Source: Fimousia sp045616445 (GTDB taxonomy: Bacteria > Bacillota > Clostridia > Lachnospirales > Lachnospiraceae). From it: a stretch of 64,000 nucleotides of DNA. The stretch lies in NCBI GenBank assembly GCA_045616445.1, contig JAZLGR010000028.1, forward strand, positions 1 to 64,000, read 5' to 3'. Shown here piece by piece: positions 7,824-16,647 of the stretch (its first letter is position 1; each line of letters begins with the position of its first letter). The position numbers and the translations under genes were made by a program. Below the pieces are notes generated by a model. That model was not told where the DNA came from and did no database searches. It saw only the letters and a program-made list of their open reading frames with translations.

Positions 7824-8702
7824 ATGAGAGTGAAAGTGAGAAGGGAAATGAGAAAAAAGAGAAACAATCAAGTACTCTCCCTATTATTGTGTCTGCTTCT
7901 TGCACTGGCTTTGACAGCCTGTGGCGGCAAAAAGGCAGAAGATGGGGAAGAGAAAATCAACATTACTATGTTTGCTGCGATTAGTTTAAGCGATGTAACG
8001 GATGAACTGATTGCCACATATGAAAAAGAACATCCAGATGTTCATGTGGTGGCCAGCTATGACAGCTCTGGAACCCTGATGGAGCAGATCAAGGAAGGTG
8101 CAGAGTGCGATATCTTCTTTTCCGCTGCAGAAAAACAGATGGATGAATTAGAAGAGATGGGCGATATCCTTGCTGATACCAGAAAGGATGTGGTCAATAA
8201 TCAACTTTGTGTTGTTACCTATAAAGGAAGTAACACGAAGGTAACAGGCCTTTCAGATCTTGAAAAAGCAAAAAGTATGGCATTAGCAGATGGCTCAGTA
8301 CCGGTTGGCCGTTATACAAGAGCAGCCCTGGTAAATGCAGGAAAACTTCAGGCAGCAGATGATGTTGCTACCATTGCTAGTGAAGCGGTATCTGAGGCGC
8401 TTGGTCATCTTGAAATAAACACCTGTGCCAACGCAGGTGCTGTGACAGCTGCAGTGATGGAAGGCTCCAATGAGGTTGGTACCATCTACAAATCCGATAC
8501 GTACGGAAAAGATGACCAGCTAGAAATCTTAGAGATGGTTGAATATGACCTTACAGGTGATGTGATCTATCCGATTGCACAGGTAGATCATAAGGATGTA
8601 GGAGATGCCCAGATTCAGGCAGCAAAAGACTTCATAGACTTTATGATCTCAGAAGAGGCAAAAAAAGTATATCAAGAACATTATTTTGACCCGTTATTTT
8701 AA
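7824..8702 (+). CDS. modA: Molybdate ABC transporter substrate-binding lipoprotein ModA
   Basis: 292 residues. A basic start and hydrophobic stretch end in the lipobox LTAC, so the mature protein begins at Cys33 and is tethered outside the membrane. The ModA core follows: FAAISLSDV, ASYDSSGTL, CDIFFSAAEKQMD, VPVGRYTR and GTIYKSD. It binds molybdate or tungstate and hands it to a ModBC permease. An ATG at 7848 is an alternative start, though AAGGG there sits only two bases away; neither start has an ideal ribosome site. No modB or modC follows; the gene ends in a terminator that includes its own stop codon. The permease must be encoded elsewhere or lost. Confidence 0.88.
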   Translation: MRVKVRREMRKKRNNQVLSLLLCLLLALALTACGGKKAEDGEEKINITMFAAISLSDVTDELIATYEKEHPDVHVVASYDSSGTLMEQIKEGAECDIFFSAAEKQMDELEEMGDILADTRKDVVNNQLCVVTYKGSNTKVTGLSDLEKAKSMALADGSVPVGRYTRAALVNAGKLQAADDVATIASEAVSEALGHLEINTCANAGAVTAAVMEGSNEVGTIYKSDTYGKDDQLEILEMVEYDLTGDVIYPIAQVDHKDVGDAQIQAAKDFIDFMISEEAKKVYQEHYFDPLF

Positions 8703-8715
8703 CGGGTCTTTTTTT
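8688..8715 (+). terminator. Terminator overlapping the modA stop codon
   Basis: Perfect 9-base stem GACCCGTTA / TAACGGGTC (8688-8696 with 8700-8708), 3-base loop and seven T. The last modA codons and its TAA form the stem. The T run also forms the left edge of the repeat element that follows. Confidence 0.85.
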
Positions 8716-8840
8716 AATATACAGGAAACTTCGTTTTCTGTATATTAAAAAACCCTCCGGGTTGGATGCGCACCTCGCGGAGTGGTAGTTAATACTTCGC
8801 ATTCCGCTCGGGCGCGAAGTGTGCGAAGCACACTTTTTTA
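8709..8840. repeat. 132-bp structured dispersed repeat, copy 1
   Basis: Nearly identical to the element at 36015-36146. It has three hairpins: (1) AATATACAGGAAA (8716-8728) with its complement to 8746 around a CUUCG loop, extended by the flanking T and A runs; (2) GCGGAGTG (8777-8784) with CGCATTCCGC (8798-8807), plus a GCGC/GCGC outer pairing; (3) AAGTGTGC-GAA-GCACACTT and four extra T (8817-8839), which resembles a terminator. It starts within the T run of the modA terminator. Open frames across it on the minus strand are by-products. It could be a MITE-like or REP-like element. The 8703-9023 gap holds this and the asnA promoter only. Confidence 0.8.
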
Positions 8841-8956
8841 ATACGCATGAATGAAGGCAAAAAGGAAAAACACAGGACAAATTATTTCATATTCATTAAA
8901 TATTGCAATGTTGAAATTGAATTTACTTAATAAAATGAAGTATTTCAATTTTGATA

Positions 8957-8984
8957 TTGCATTTTTTCTTTGAATAGATATAAT
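8957..8984 (+). promoter_or_regulatory. Promoter of asnA
   Basis: TTGCAT (8957-8962), 16-base spacer, perfect TATAAT (8979-8984), 39 bases upstream of the asnA start codon. The region 8850-8956 before it is AT-rich and shows no further structure. Confidence 0.65.
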
Positions 8985-9023
8985 AGGGACTTGTAATTAT
9001 TACATAGAAAAGAGGTAGGTCGA

Positions 9024-10034
9024 ATGAGTAAATTATATATCCCTGATGACTACACTCCAGTGTTAGGTTTAAAGGAAACACAGGTAGCAATTAAGACTGT
9101 AAAAGATTTCTTCCAGCTTCAGCTTGCTGCTCAGTTAAATTTACAGAGAGTATCTGCTCCATTATTCGTTTCACCGGAATCCGGTTTAAATGATAACTTA
9201 AATGGCGTGGAACGCCCGGTAAGCTTTGGTGTTAAGGAACAGAACGACGCACCATTTGAAATCGTTCATTCCCTTGCAAAATGGAAGAGACTTGCATTAA
9301 AGAGATACAACTTCAACGTGGAAGAAGGTCTTTACACAGATATGAGCGCAATCCGTAGAGATGAAGAAACAGATAACCTTCACTCCGTATTCGTTGATCA
9401 GTGGGACTGGGAAAAAATCATTCCTGAAGAAGAACGAAACGTTGAAAAATTAAAAACCATCGTAAAATCCATTTACGAAGCACTGCGTGTTACAGAAAAA
9501 CACATGCAGAATAAATATGAATATATCAAACCATTCCTTCCAGAAGAAATTTCCTTCGTTACAACTCAGGAATTAGTTGATATGTACCCAGGTCTTTCTG
9601 CAAAAGAAAGAGAATACGAAATCGTAAAAGACAAAGGTGCCGTATTCTTAATGCAGATCGGTGACATCTTATCCAACGGTGAAAAACACGATGGACGTGC
9701 ACCAGACTATGATGACTGGGCATTGAATGGAGATATCTTAGTATACTATCCAGTACTTGATATCGCACTTGAATTATCCTCCATGGGTATCCGAGTAAAT
9801 GCACAGGCATTAAAAGAACAGCTCAAAAAAGCAGGATGTGAAGAACGCGCTGAACTTCCATTCCATAAGGCATTATTGGATGGAGAGCTTCCATGTACAG
9901 TGGGCGGCGGTATCGGCCAGTCCCGAATCTGTATGTTCTTCCTTAGAAAATGTCACATCGGTGAAGTACAGGTTTCTGTATGGCCAGAAGAGATTTATGA
10001 AGAAGCAGCAGCAAAGGGCATCACAATCCTTTAA
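9024..10034 (+). CDS. asnA: Aspartate-ammonia ligase (asparagine synthetase A)
   Basis: 336 residues, close to the family's usual 330. It makes asparagine from aspartate, ammonia and ATP in the cytoplasm, using a class II aminoacyl-tRNA-synthetase-like fold. Visible motifs are VSAPLFV, ERPVSFGVK, HSLAKWKR, DMSAIRRDE, VDQWDWEK and, near the C-terminus, TVGGGIGQSRICMFFLRK, which carries the class II motif 3 arginine. AAAGAGGTAGG precedes the ATG. It has its own promoter and a strong terminator, so it is a single-gene unit at the head of the ammonia assimilation block. Confidence 0.96.
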   Translation: MSKLYIPDDYTPVLGLKETQVAIKTVKDFFQLQLAAQLNLQRVSAPLFVSPESGLNDNLNGVERPVSFGVKEQNDAPFEIVHSLAKWKRLALKRYNFNVEEGLYTDMSAIRRDEETDNLHSVFVDQWDWEKIIPEEERNVEKLKTIVKSIYEALRVTEKHMQNKYEYIKPFLPEEISFVTTQELVDMYPGLSAKEREYEIVKDKGAVFLMQIGDILSNGEKHDGRAPDYDDWALNGDILVYYPVLDIALELSSMGIRVNAQALKEQLKKAGCEERAELPFHKALLDGELPCTVGGGIGQSRICMFFLRKCHIGEVQVSVWPEEIYEEAAAKGITIL

Positions 10035-10073
10035 TCACTCAAATAGAAATAAATAAAATATCGTTACGAAGCA

Positions 10074-10110
10074 ATGGGGCTTTGACTGTGGTCAAAGTCC
10101 CATTTTTTTT
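10074..10110 (+). terminator. Terminator after asnA
   Basis: Stem ATGGGGCTTTGAC / GTCAAAGTCCCAT with one G-T wobble, 4-base loop, followed by eight T. Confidence 0.9.
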
Positions 10111-10164
10111 AATATTCCATCTAGATAATAATCATTCACTTTTACAAAACGAGAGGAGAAAAGT

Positions 10165-12264
10165 ATGAGTACAAGAATTCCAGAATTATACGGCAGCTTA
10201 GTTTTTAATGACAAAGTAATGAGAGACAAGTTACCAAAAGACATTTACAAAGCATTAAGAAAGACAATCGAAAAAAGCACACATTTAGAATTAAACGTTG
10301 CTAACTCCGTAGCGATCGCTATGAAGGAATGGGCAGTGGAAAATGGAGCAACACATTTTACTCACTGGTTCCAGCCAATGACAGGCTACACAGCTGAAAA
10401 ACATGATTCCTTTATCTCTCCAGTAGACAATGGAGAAGTAATCATGGAATTCTCCGGTAAGGAATTAGTAAAGGGCGAACCAGATGCATCCAGTTTCCCA
10501 TCTGGTGGTTTAAGAGCAACATTTGAAGCAAGAGGATATACAGCATGGGACCCAACATCCCCAGCATTTATCAAAGACAAGACACTTTATATCCCAACAG
10601 CATTCTGTTCCTACTCTGGTGAAGCATTAGATAAGAAGACACCACTCTTAAGATCCATGGAAGCAATTTCCAAATCTGCTACAAAGGTATTAAATATCCT
10701 CGGTGAAGCAGACGTAACAAGCGTATCCACTACAGTTGGACCAGAACAGGAATATTTCTTAATCAATAAAGAAGACTACGCAAAGAGAAAAGACTTAATC
10801 TTCACAGGCAGAACACTTCTTGGTGCACTTCCTCCAAAAGGACAGGAAATGGAAGATCACTACTTTGGTGCGATCAAACCAAGAGTTGCAGCTTACATGC
10901 ACGATTTAGATGAAGAATTATGGAAGCTTGGTATTCCAGCAAAGACAAAACACAACGAAGTAGCTCCTGCTCAGCACGAGCTTGCACCAATCTTTGATAC
11001 AACCAACGTAGCTGTTGACCACAACCAGTTAACAATGGAATTAATGAAGAAAGTAGCTGCAAAACATGGTTTTGAATGTCTTCTTCATGAAAAACCATTC
11101 GAAGGCATCAACGGTTCCGGTAAACACAACAACTGGTCTTTAAGCACAAATACAGGAATCAACTTACTTGATCCAGGTAAAACTCCTGCTGAAAACCTCA
11201 AATTCTTAGTATTCCTTGTAGCAGTTATTAAAGCAGTTGATGATTATGCAGACCTTATGAGAGTTTCTGTTGCAAGTGCTGGTAATGACCACAGACTTGG
11301 AGCAAATGAAGCACCTCCAGCAATCATCTCCATCTTCCTTGGTGATGAATTAACAGCAGTTGTGAAAGCATTAGAGCTTGACAAAGAAGTAGATGACACA
11401 GAAACACAGGCAATGGATACCGGTGCTAAAGTAATTCCTCACTTTGATAAGGACACAACAGACCGTAACCGTACATCACCATTTGCATTTACAGGTAATA
11501 AATTCGAATTCAGAAGTTTAGGATCCTCCGCATCTGTTTCCGGACCAAACGTAGTATTAAACACAGCAGTAGCTGAAGTATTAGATCAGTTCTATGATGA
11601 ATTAAAAGATGTTCCTGAAATCGACCTTTTAGTAGCTGTTCACGACATGATCAAACGTGTTATCACAGAACATAAGAGAGTAATCTTCAACGGTAACGGT
11701 TACTCTGATGAATGGGTAGCAGAAGCAGAAAGAAGAGGTCTTTACAACTTAAAATCCACTCCAGACGCTTTGCCAGCATTCATCGCACCAAAGAACATCG
11801 AATTATTCACAAAACATGGTGTATTTACTGAAACAGAGTTACATTCCAGATATGAAATCTTATTAGAAAACTACTCCAAGACAATTCATATCGAATCCCT
11901 TACTCTTTCCGATATGATTTACCATGAATTCATGCCATCTCTTATGAAATACATCGATACCATTTCTGGTTCTGTATTACAGAGAAAACAGGTAGCAGCA
12001 GCTTTACCAATGAAAGCAGAAACAAAGCTTTTAGAAAAGCTTTCCGATGGCTATGAAAAGATCTACGACATGGTAGAAACATTAAAGGCTAATACAAACA
12101 AAGCTGAAGCAATGACAGACAGCCTTGAAATGGCAAAATACTATCATGATGTGATTTTAGAAGATATGAATGCATTAAGAACTGTTGCAGACGAAATGGA
12201 AACATTAATTCCATCCGAAATGCTTCCATATCCAACTTACGAAGACATGTTATTCTACGTATAA
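10165..12264 (+). CDS. glnA: Type III glutamine synthetase
   Basis: 699 residues, the length of type III (GlnN-like) enzymes and far longer than the 440-470 of type I. It forms glutamine from glutamate, ammonia and ATP. Recognisable stretches include THFTHWFQPMTG, SSFPSGGLRATFEARGYTAWD, GPEQEYFL, HNEVAPAQHELAP, GINGSGKHNNWS and NRTSPFAFTGNKFEFR, covering ammonia, glutamate and nucleotide sites. GAGAGGAG lies 7 bases before the ATG. The gene is flanked by terminators, so it is likely its own unit, next to asnA, carAB and gltBD. This type occurs in Bacteroidetes, cyanobacteria and some clostridia. Confidence 0.95.
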   Translation: MSTRIPELYGSLVFNDKVMRDKLPKDIYKALRKTIEKSTHLELNVANSVAIAMKEWAVENGATHFTHWFQPMTGYTAEKHDSFISPVDNGEVIMEFSGKELVKGEPDASSFPSGGLRATFEARGYTAWDPTSPAFIKDKTLYIPTAFCSYSGEALDKKTPLLRSMEAISKSATKVLNILGEADVTSVSTTVGPEQEYFLINKEDYAKRKDLIFTGRTLLGALPPKGQEMEDHYFGAIKPRVAAYMHDLDEELWKLGIPAKTKHNEVAPAQHELAPIFDTTNVAVDHNQLTMELMKKVAAKHGFECLLHEKPFEGINGSGKHNNWSLSTNTGINLLDPGKTPAENLKFLVFLVAVIKAVDDYADLMRVSVASAGNDHRLGANEAPPAIISIFLGDELTAVVKALELDKEVDDTETQAMDTGAKVIPHFDKDTTDRNRTSPFAFTGNKFEFRSLGSSASVSGPNVVLNTAVAEVLDQFYDELKDVPEIDLLVAVHDMIKRVITEHKRVIFNGNGYSDEWVAEAERRGLYNLKSTPDALPAFIAPKNIELFTKHGVFTETELHSRYEILLENYSKTIHIESLTLSDMIYHEFMPSLMKYIDTISGSVLQRKQVAAALPMKAETKLLEKLSDGYEKIYDMVETLKANTNKAEAMTDSLEMAKYYHDVILEDMNALRTVADEMETLIPSEMLPYPTYEDMLFYV

Positions 12265-12291
12265 GTAAGAATAGAGCAAGATAATACGAAT

Positions 12292-12320
12292 GGCGAGCAG
12301 GATTTTCCTGCTTGCCTTTG
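12292..12320 (+). terminator. Hairpin after glnA, probable terminator
   Basis: 11-base stem GGCGAGCAGGA / TCCTGCTTGCC (12292-12302, 12306-12316) with one wobble pair and a TTT loop. The trailing tract is only TTTGTG, so termination may be partial. Confidence 0.6.
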
Positions 12321-12371
12321 TGTATGTTTTGAGATATGCACAAAAAATAGATTGTACGAGGTAAATCATCC

Positions 12372-13463
12372 ATGAAAAAGAAATTGATTTTAGAAAATGG
12401 ACAGGAATTTGTCGGAGAAGGCTTTGGATGTGACGAGCAGAAGGTTTGCGAGGTTGTATTTAACACATCCATGGCAGGATATCAGGAAATCATCTCAGAT
12501 CCTTCCTATACCTATCAGACAGTTGTAATGACCTATCCGCTTATTGGGAATTATGGAACGAATGGGGAAGATTATGAATCAGAAAGACCATCCATCAGTG
12601 GTCTTGTTGTGCGGGAGTACAATGACCTCCCATCCAATTTCAGAAATGAAAAAACCTTAGACGAAGTGATGAAGGAATTCCATATTGCCGGCATCGCTGG
12701 AATTGATACAAGAAAGTTAACCAAGATGATCCGTGATTATGGTACTTTGATGGGGCTTATCACTGATGTTTCAACTACTTTAGAGGAAGGATTAAAGATC
12801 ATCAAAGATACACCGGAGAAGCATAATGCGGTATCTACAGTGACCAGCAAGGCAATCAGAGAAGTACCGCACAAAGGAGACGTGGAAAAGCCATTCAAAG
12901 TGGTAGCCATCGACTGCGGTATGAAGTTAAATATCGTAAACAGCTTAAATGAAGCAGGCTGTGACGTGGTGGTTGTTCCATATGACACACCATATGATGT
13001 GATGGAAAGCTATCAGCCGGATGGAATCTTTATTTCCAACGGTCCTGGAAACCCACAGGATGTACCAGAGGTAGTAGAAACCTTGAAGCATCTCATTGGC
13101 AAATATCCTGTTTTCGGGATCTGCCTTGGCCACCAGCTCATCTCCTTAGCTTACGGGGCAAAAACCTATAAATTAAAATTTGGCCACAGAGGTGGCAATC
13201 ATCCAGTCAAGAATCTGCAGACAGGAAAGGTGGAAATCACCAGCCAGAATCATTCCTATGCAGTAGATCCGGACAGTATTGAAGGAACCGGACTTGCCAT
13301 AACCCATATCAACCTGTTGGATCAGACCGTGGAAGGCGTCAGATCCGAAAAGGACAATGTTTACAGCGTACAGTATCATCCGGAGAGTGCTCCGGGACCG
13401 GAAGACAGCAAATATCTCTTCCGTGAATTTTTGACAATGATGGAGGATAAGAAACATGCCTAA
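12372..13463 (+). CDS. carA: Carbamoyl-phosphate synthase small subunit
   Basis: 363 residues, usual length. It hydrolyses glutamine and feeds ammonia to CarB for carbamoyl phosphate, the precursor of pyrimidines and arginine. The N-terminal half has the subunit-specific SMAGYQEIISDPSYTYQ motif. The C-terminal class I glutamine amidotransferase has the nucleophile Cys in FGICLGHQL, the GHRGGNHPV stretch and the QYHPES histidine-glutamate pair. Its last 8 bases overlap the carB start, so the two are translationally coupled. No attenuator or PyrR-type leader is visible in the 107-base gap upstream. Confidence 0.96.
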   Translation: MKKKLILENGQEFVGEGFGCDEQKVCEVVFNTSMAGYQEIISDPSYTYQTVVMTYPLIGNYGTNGEDYESERPSISGLVVREYNDLPSNFRNEKTLDEVMKEFHIAGIAGIDTRKLTKMIRDYGTLMGLITDVSTTLEEGLKIIKDTPEKHNAVSTVTSKAIREVPHKGDVEKPFKVVAIDCGMKLNIVNSLNEAGCDVVVVPYDTPYDVMESYQPDGIFISNGPGNPQDVPEVVETLKHLIGKYPVFGICLGHQLISLAYGAKTYKLKFGHRGGNHPVKNLQTGKVEITSQNHSYAVDPDSIEGTGLAITHINLLDQTVEGVRSEKDNVYSVQYHPESAPGPEDSKYLFREFLTMMEDKKHA

Positions 13464-16400
13464 GAATACAGAAATCAAAAGAATTTTAGTCATTGGTTCC
13501 GGTCCGATCGTCATTGGACAGGCAGCAGAATTCGACTATGCGGGAACCCAGGCCTGCCTCGCACTCCGTGAAGAAGGCTATGAAGTAATCTTATGCAATT
13601 CCAATCCGGCAACCATTATGACGGATACTACCATTGCAGATAAGATCTACATGGAACCGTTAACCTTAGAATATATTGCAAAGATCATCCGTCATGAAAG
13701 ACCGGACGCACTCCTGCCGGGTATTGGCGGGCAGACAGGATTAAATCTTGCCATGCAGCTTGAGAAAAAAGGAGTATTAAGAGAATGTAATGTAAAGCTT
13801 TTGGGAACCAAGGTCTCCTCCATTGAACAGGCAGAAGACCGAGACATGTTCAAACAGCTTTGCCTTGATATTGATGAGCCGGTATTACCATCTGTCATTA
13901 TCCATACCATGGAAGAAGCAATTAAGGCAGCAGAAGAAATCGGCTATCCAGTGGTTGTAAGACCTGCCTACACCTTAGGCGGAACCGGTGGTGGATTTGC
14001 ATACGATCAGAAGGAGTTTGAAGAAATTGTCAAGAATGCCCTTGCTTTGTCTCCAGTAAATCAGGCGCTCATTGAGAAGAGTGTAAAAGGATACAAAGAA
14101 ATCGAATATGAAGTAATGCGTGATGCTAATGATACAGCGATCACGATCTGTAATATGGAAAACTTAGACCCAGTTGGTGTTCATACCGGAGATTCCATTG
14201 TTGTCTGTCCATCACAGACACTGGCAAACAAAGAGTATCAGATGTTACGAAACAGTGCATTAAAGATTATTCGTGCCTTAGAGATTGAAGGGGGCTGTAA
14301 CGTACAGTTTGCTTTAGATCCTGAATCATTTGATTACTATGTTATCGAAGTTAATCCACGAGTATCCAGATCCTCTGCACTTGCTTCCAAAGCAAGTGGC
14401 TATCCAATCGCAAGAGTATCTGCCAAGATTTCAGTTGGTATGCATCTCGATGAGATACCACTGGCGAATACCTTAGCATCCTTCGAACCGGCACTTGACT
14501 ATGTGGTAAGTAAGATGCCTAGATTCCCATTTGACAAGTTCGCAGATGCCAATAACTCCTTAGGAACACAGATGAAGGCAACCGGCGAAGTCATGAGTGT
14601 GGGAAGAACCTTCGAGGAAAGCTTATTAAAAGCCATCCGGTCCCTGGAAATCGGGGTATATCACTTATACAGCAGTAAGTTTACCGGCTGGTCTATGGAA
14701 GAATTGAAGGAATATATTAAGACAGCAACCGATGACAGAGTATATGCAATCGCTAAAATGTTGAGAAATTCCTCAAGCATTGATGAAATTGCAGAACTTA
14801 CCGGCATCGACCGATTCTTCCTTTATAAATTAAAGAATATTACGGAGATGGAAAAAGAGTTAAAAGCTGCTCCAATGAGTCTCCCACTATTATACAAAGC
14901 AAAGAAGATGGGATTTTCTGATAAAGAAATCGCCGTTCTCTGGAATAAGAAAGAGCTTGACATCTATAATCTGCGCAAGGAAGAACATCTCTTCCCGGTA
15001 TATAAGATGATCGATACCTGTGCTGCAGAATTCGAAAGCTACATTCCATATTTTTATTCCACCTATGAAGATGAGAATGAATCCATTCTCTCTGATAAAA
15101 AGAAGATCATCGTACTTGGCTCCGGTCCAATCCGTATTGGACAGGGTGTGGAATTCGACTACTCCACTGTCCATGCAGTAAAGACAATCAAGGAAGCAGG
15201 ATTCGAAGCCATTATCATTAATAACAATCCGGAAACCGTATCCACTGATTATACGACTTCCGATAAATTATATTTTGAACCACTCTGCGTGGAAGATGTT
15301 ATGAACATCATCGAATATGAACAGCCATTCGGTGTCATCGCATCCTTAGGCGGTCAGACTGCTGTTAATTTAGCAGGTCCATTGACAGACCGCGGCGTTA
15401 AGATCATCGGTACAGACTGTGAAGCCATCGAAAAGGCAGAAAACAGAGATTCCTTCGAAAAGGTATTAGAAGAGCTTGAGATTCCACAGCCTAAGGGCTG
15501 CGCAGTAACATCTGTGGAAGATGGTGTGAAGGCAGCGGCTGAAATTGGATATCCAGTACTGGTTCGTCCAAGCTTCGTTCTTGGAGGACGTGCAATGCAG
15601 ATCGTATCCAAGGAAAGCGACCTTCTTGTGTATCTTAAAACTGCCGTAGAAATCGATGAAGACAAACCGGTTCTGGTAGATAAGTATATCAAAGGAAAAG
15701 AAGTGGAAGTTGATGCCATCTGTGACGGCATGGACGTATTCGTTCCAGGTATTATGGAACTGGTTGAACGAACCGGTGTACATTCTGGTGACTCCATGAG
15801 TGTATATCCGCCATACAGCATTTCCGATAAAGTTAAGGGAACCATCCTTCGCTATACAAAACAGCTGGGTCTGGGAATTGGTATTGTGGGACTGTTCAAT
15901 ATCCAGTTTATTGTCGATGATGAGGACAATGTATACATCATCGAAGTCAATCCAAGATCCTCAAGAACTGTACCGTTCTTATCGAAAGCAACTGGATATC
16001 CACTTGCAGATATTGCTACCCTGACCATTCTTGGCATCAGCTTAAAGGAACAGGGAATCTTCAGACTCTATCCGGATGAAAAACAGCGCTGGTACGTGAA
16101 AGCGCCTGCGTTCTCATTTGCCAAATTAAGAGGTATGGATGCATATCTTTCTCCTGAAATGAAGTCTACAGGAGAGGCCATTGGCTATGACAAAGCACTG
16201 CACAGAGCTATGTATAAAGCACTTGTGGCGTCCGGAATCAAGTTATCCAATTATGGAACGATTCTGGTTACGTTAGCAGATGAAGATAAAGAAGAAGCAC
16301 TGCCATTGATCAAGCGTTTCTATAACCTGGGCTTTAATATCGAAGCCACAACGGTTACGGCAGAATTCTTAAAGAGCAATGGTGTACGAACAAGATTGTT

Positions 16401-16638
16401 GCGCAAATTAAGTGAAGGCAGCGAGGAAGTGCTCGAATCCATCCGTTCCGGATATGTCAGCTATGTGATCAACACAAGAGCGATCCTTTCCGGTAAACAC
16501 TACGGAGATGGGGTAGCCATTCGCCAGTGTGCAACACAGAACAACGTTACCATGTTCACATCCTTAGATACTGTAAAAGTACTGTTGGATGTATTAGAAG
16601 AAATTACAATCAGTATTTCAACAATTGATGAAGAATAG
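13456..16638 (+). CDS. carB: Carbamoyl-phosphate synthase large subunit
   Basis: 1060 residues, in the normal range. It has two homologous ATP-grasp halves, each opening with the LGSGPIRIGQ-type motif (residues about 10 and 553), plus an oligomerisation region between them and a C-terminal allosteric MGS-like domain (TILVTLADEDKEE onward). It uses ammonia from CarA, bicarbonate and two ATP. Signatures include VNPRVSRSSALASKA and VNPRSSRTVPFLSKATGYP. It overlaps carA by 8 bases and is followed after 9 bases by pyrG, so the pyrimidine genes form one transcript. Confidence 0.97.
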   Translation: MPKNTEIKRILVIGSGPIVIGQAAEFDYAGTQACLALREEGYEVILCNSNPATIMTDTTIADKIYMEPLTLEYIAKIIRHERPDALLPGIGGQTGLNLAMQLEKKGVLRECNVKLLGTKVSSIEQAEDRDMFKQLCLDIDEPVLPSVIIHTMEEAIKAAEEIGYPVVVRPAYTLGGTGGGFAYDQKEFEEIVKNALALSPVNQALIEKSVKGYKEIEYEVMRDANDTAITICNMENLDPVGVHTGDSIVVCPSQTLANKEYQMLRNSALKIIRALEIEGGCNVQFALDPESFDYYVIEVNPRVSRSSALASKASGYPIARVSAKISVGMHLDEIPLANTLASFEPALDYVVSKMPRFPFDKFADANNSLGTQMKATGEVMSVGRTFEESLLKAIRSLEIGVYHLYSSKFTGWSMEELKEYIKTATDDRVYAIAKMLRNSSSIDEIAELTGIDRFFLYKLKNITEMEKELKAAPMSLPLLYKAKKMGFSDKEIAVLWNKKELDIYNLRKEEHLFPVYKMIDTCAAEFESYIPYFYSTYEDENESILSDKKKIIVLGSGPIRIGQGVEFDYSTVHAVKTIKEAGFEAIIINNNPETVSTDYTTSDKLYFEPLCVEDVMNIIEYEQPFGVIASLGGQTAVNLAGPLTDRGVKIIGTDCEAIEKAENRDSFEKVLEELEIPQPKGCAVTSVEDGVKAAAEIGYPVLVRPSFVLGGRAMQIVSKESDLLVYLKTAVEIDEDKPVLVDKYIKGKEVEVDAICDGMDVFVPGIMELVERTGVHSGDSMSVYPPYSISDKVKGTILRYTKQLGLGIGIVGLFNIQFIVDDEDNVYIIEVNPRSSRTVPFLSKATGYPLADIATLTILGISLKEQGIFRLYPDEKQRWYVKAPAFSFAKLRGMDAYLSPEMKSTGEAIGYDKALHRAMYKALVASGIKLSNYGTILVTLADEDKEEALPLIKRFYNLGFNIEATTVTAEFLKSNGVRTRLLRKLSEGSEEVLESIRSGYVSYVINTRAILSGKHYGDGVAIRQCATQNNVTMFTSLDTVKVLLDVLEEITISISTIDEE

Positions 16639-16647
16639 GAGAAAAGA

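Noticed and set aside
8641..8880. Minus-strand frame sharing a peptide with a similar frame at 35958-36170
   Set aside because: The shared peptide comes only from the structured repeat element present in both places; no ribosome site or codon bias supports translation.
15354..15845. 163-codon minus-strand frame in carB
   Set aside because: Antisense shadow with Ser/Thr-rich low-complexity translation.
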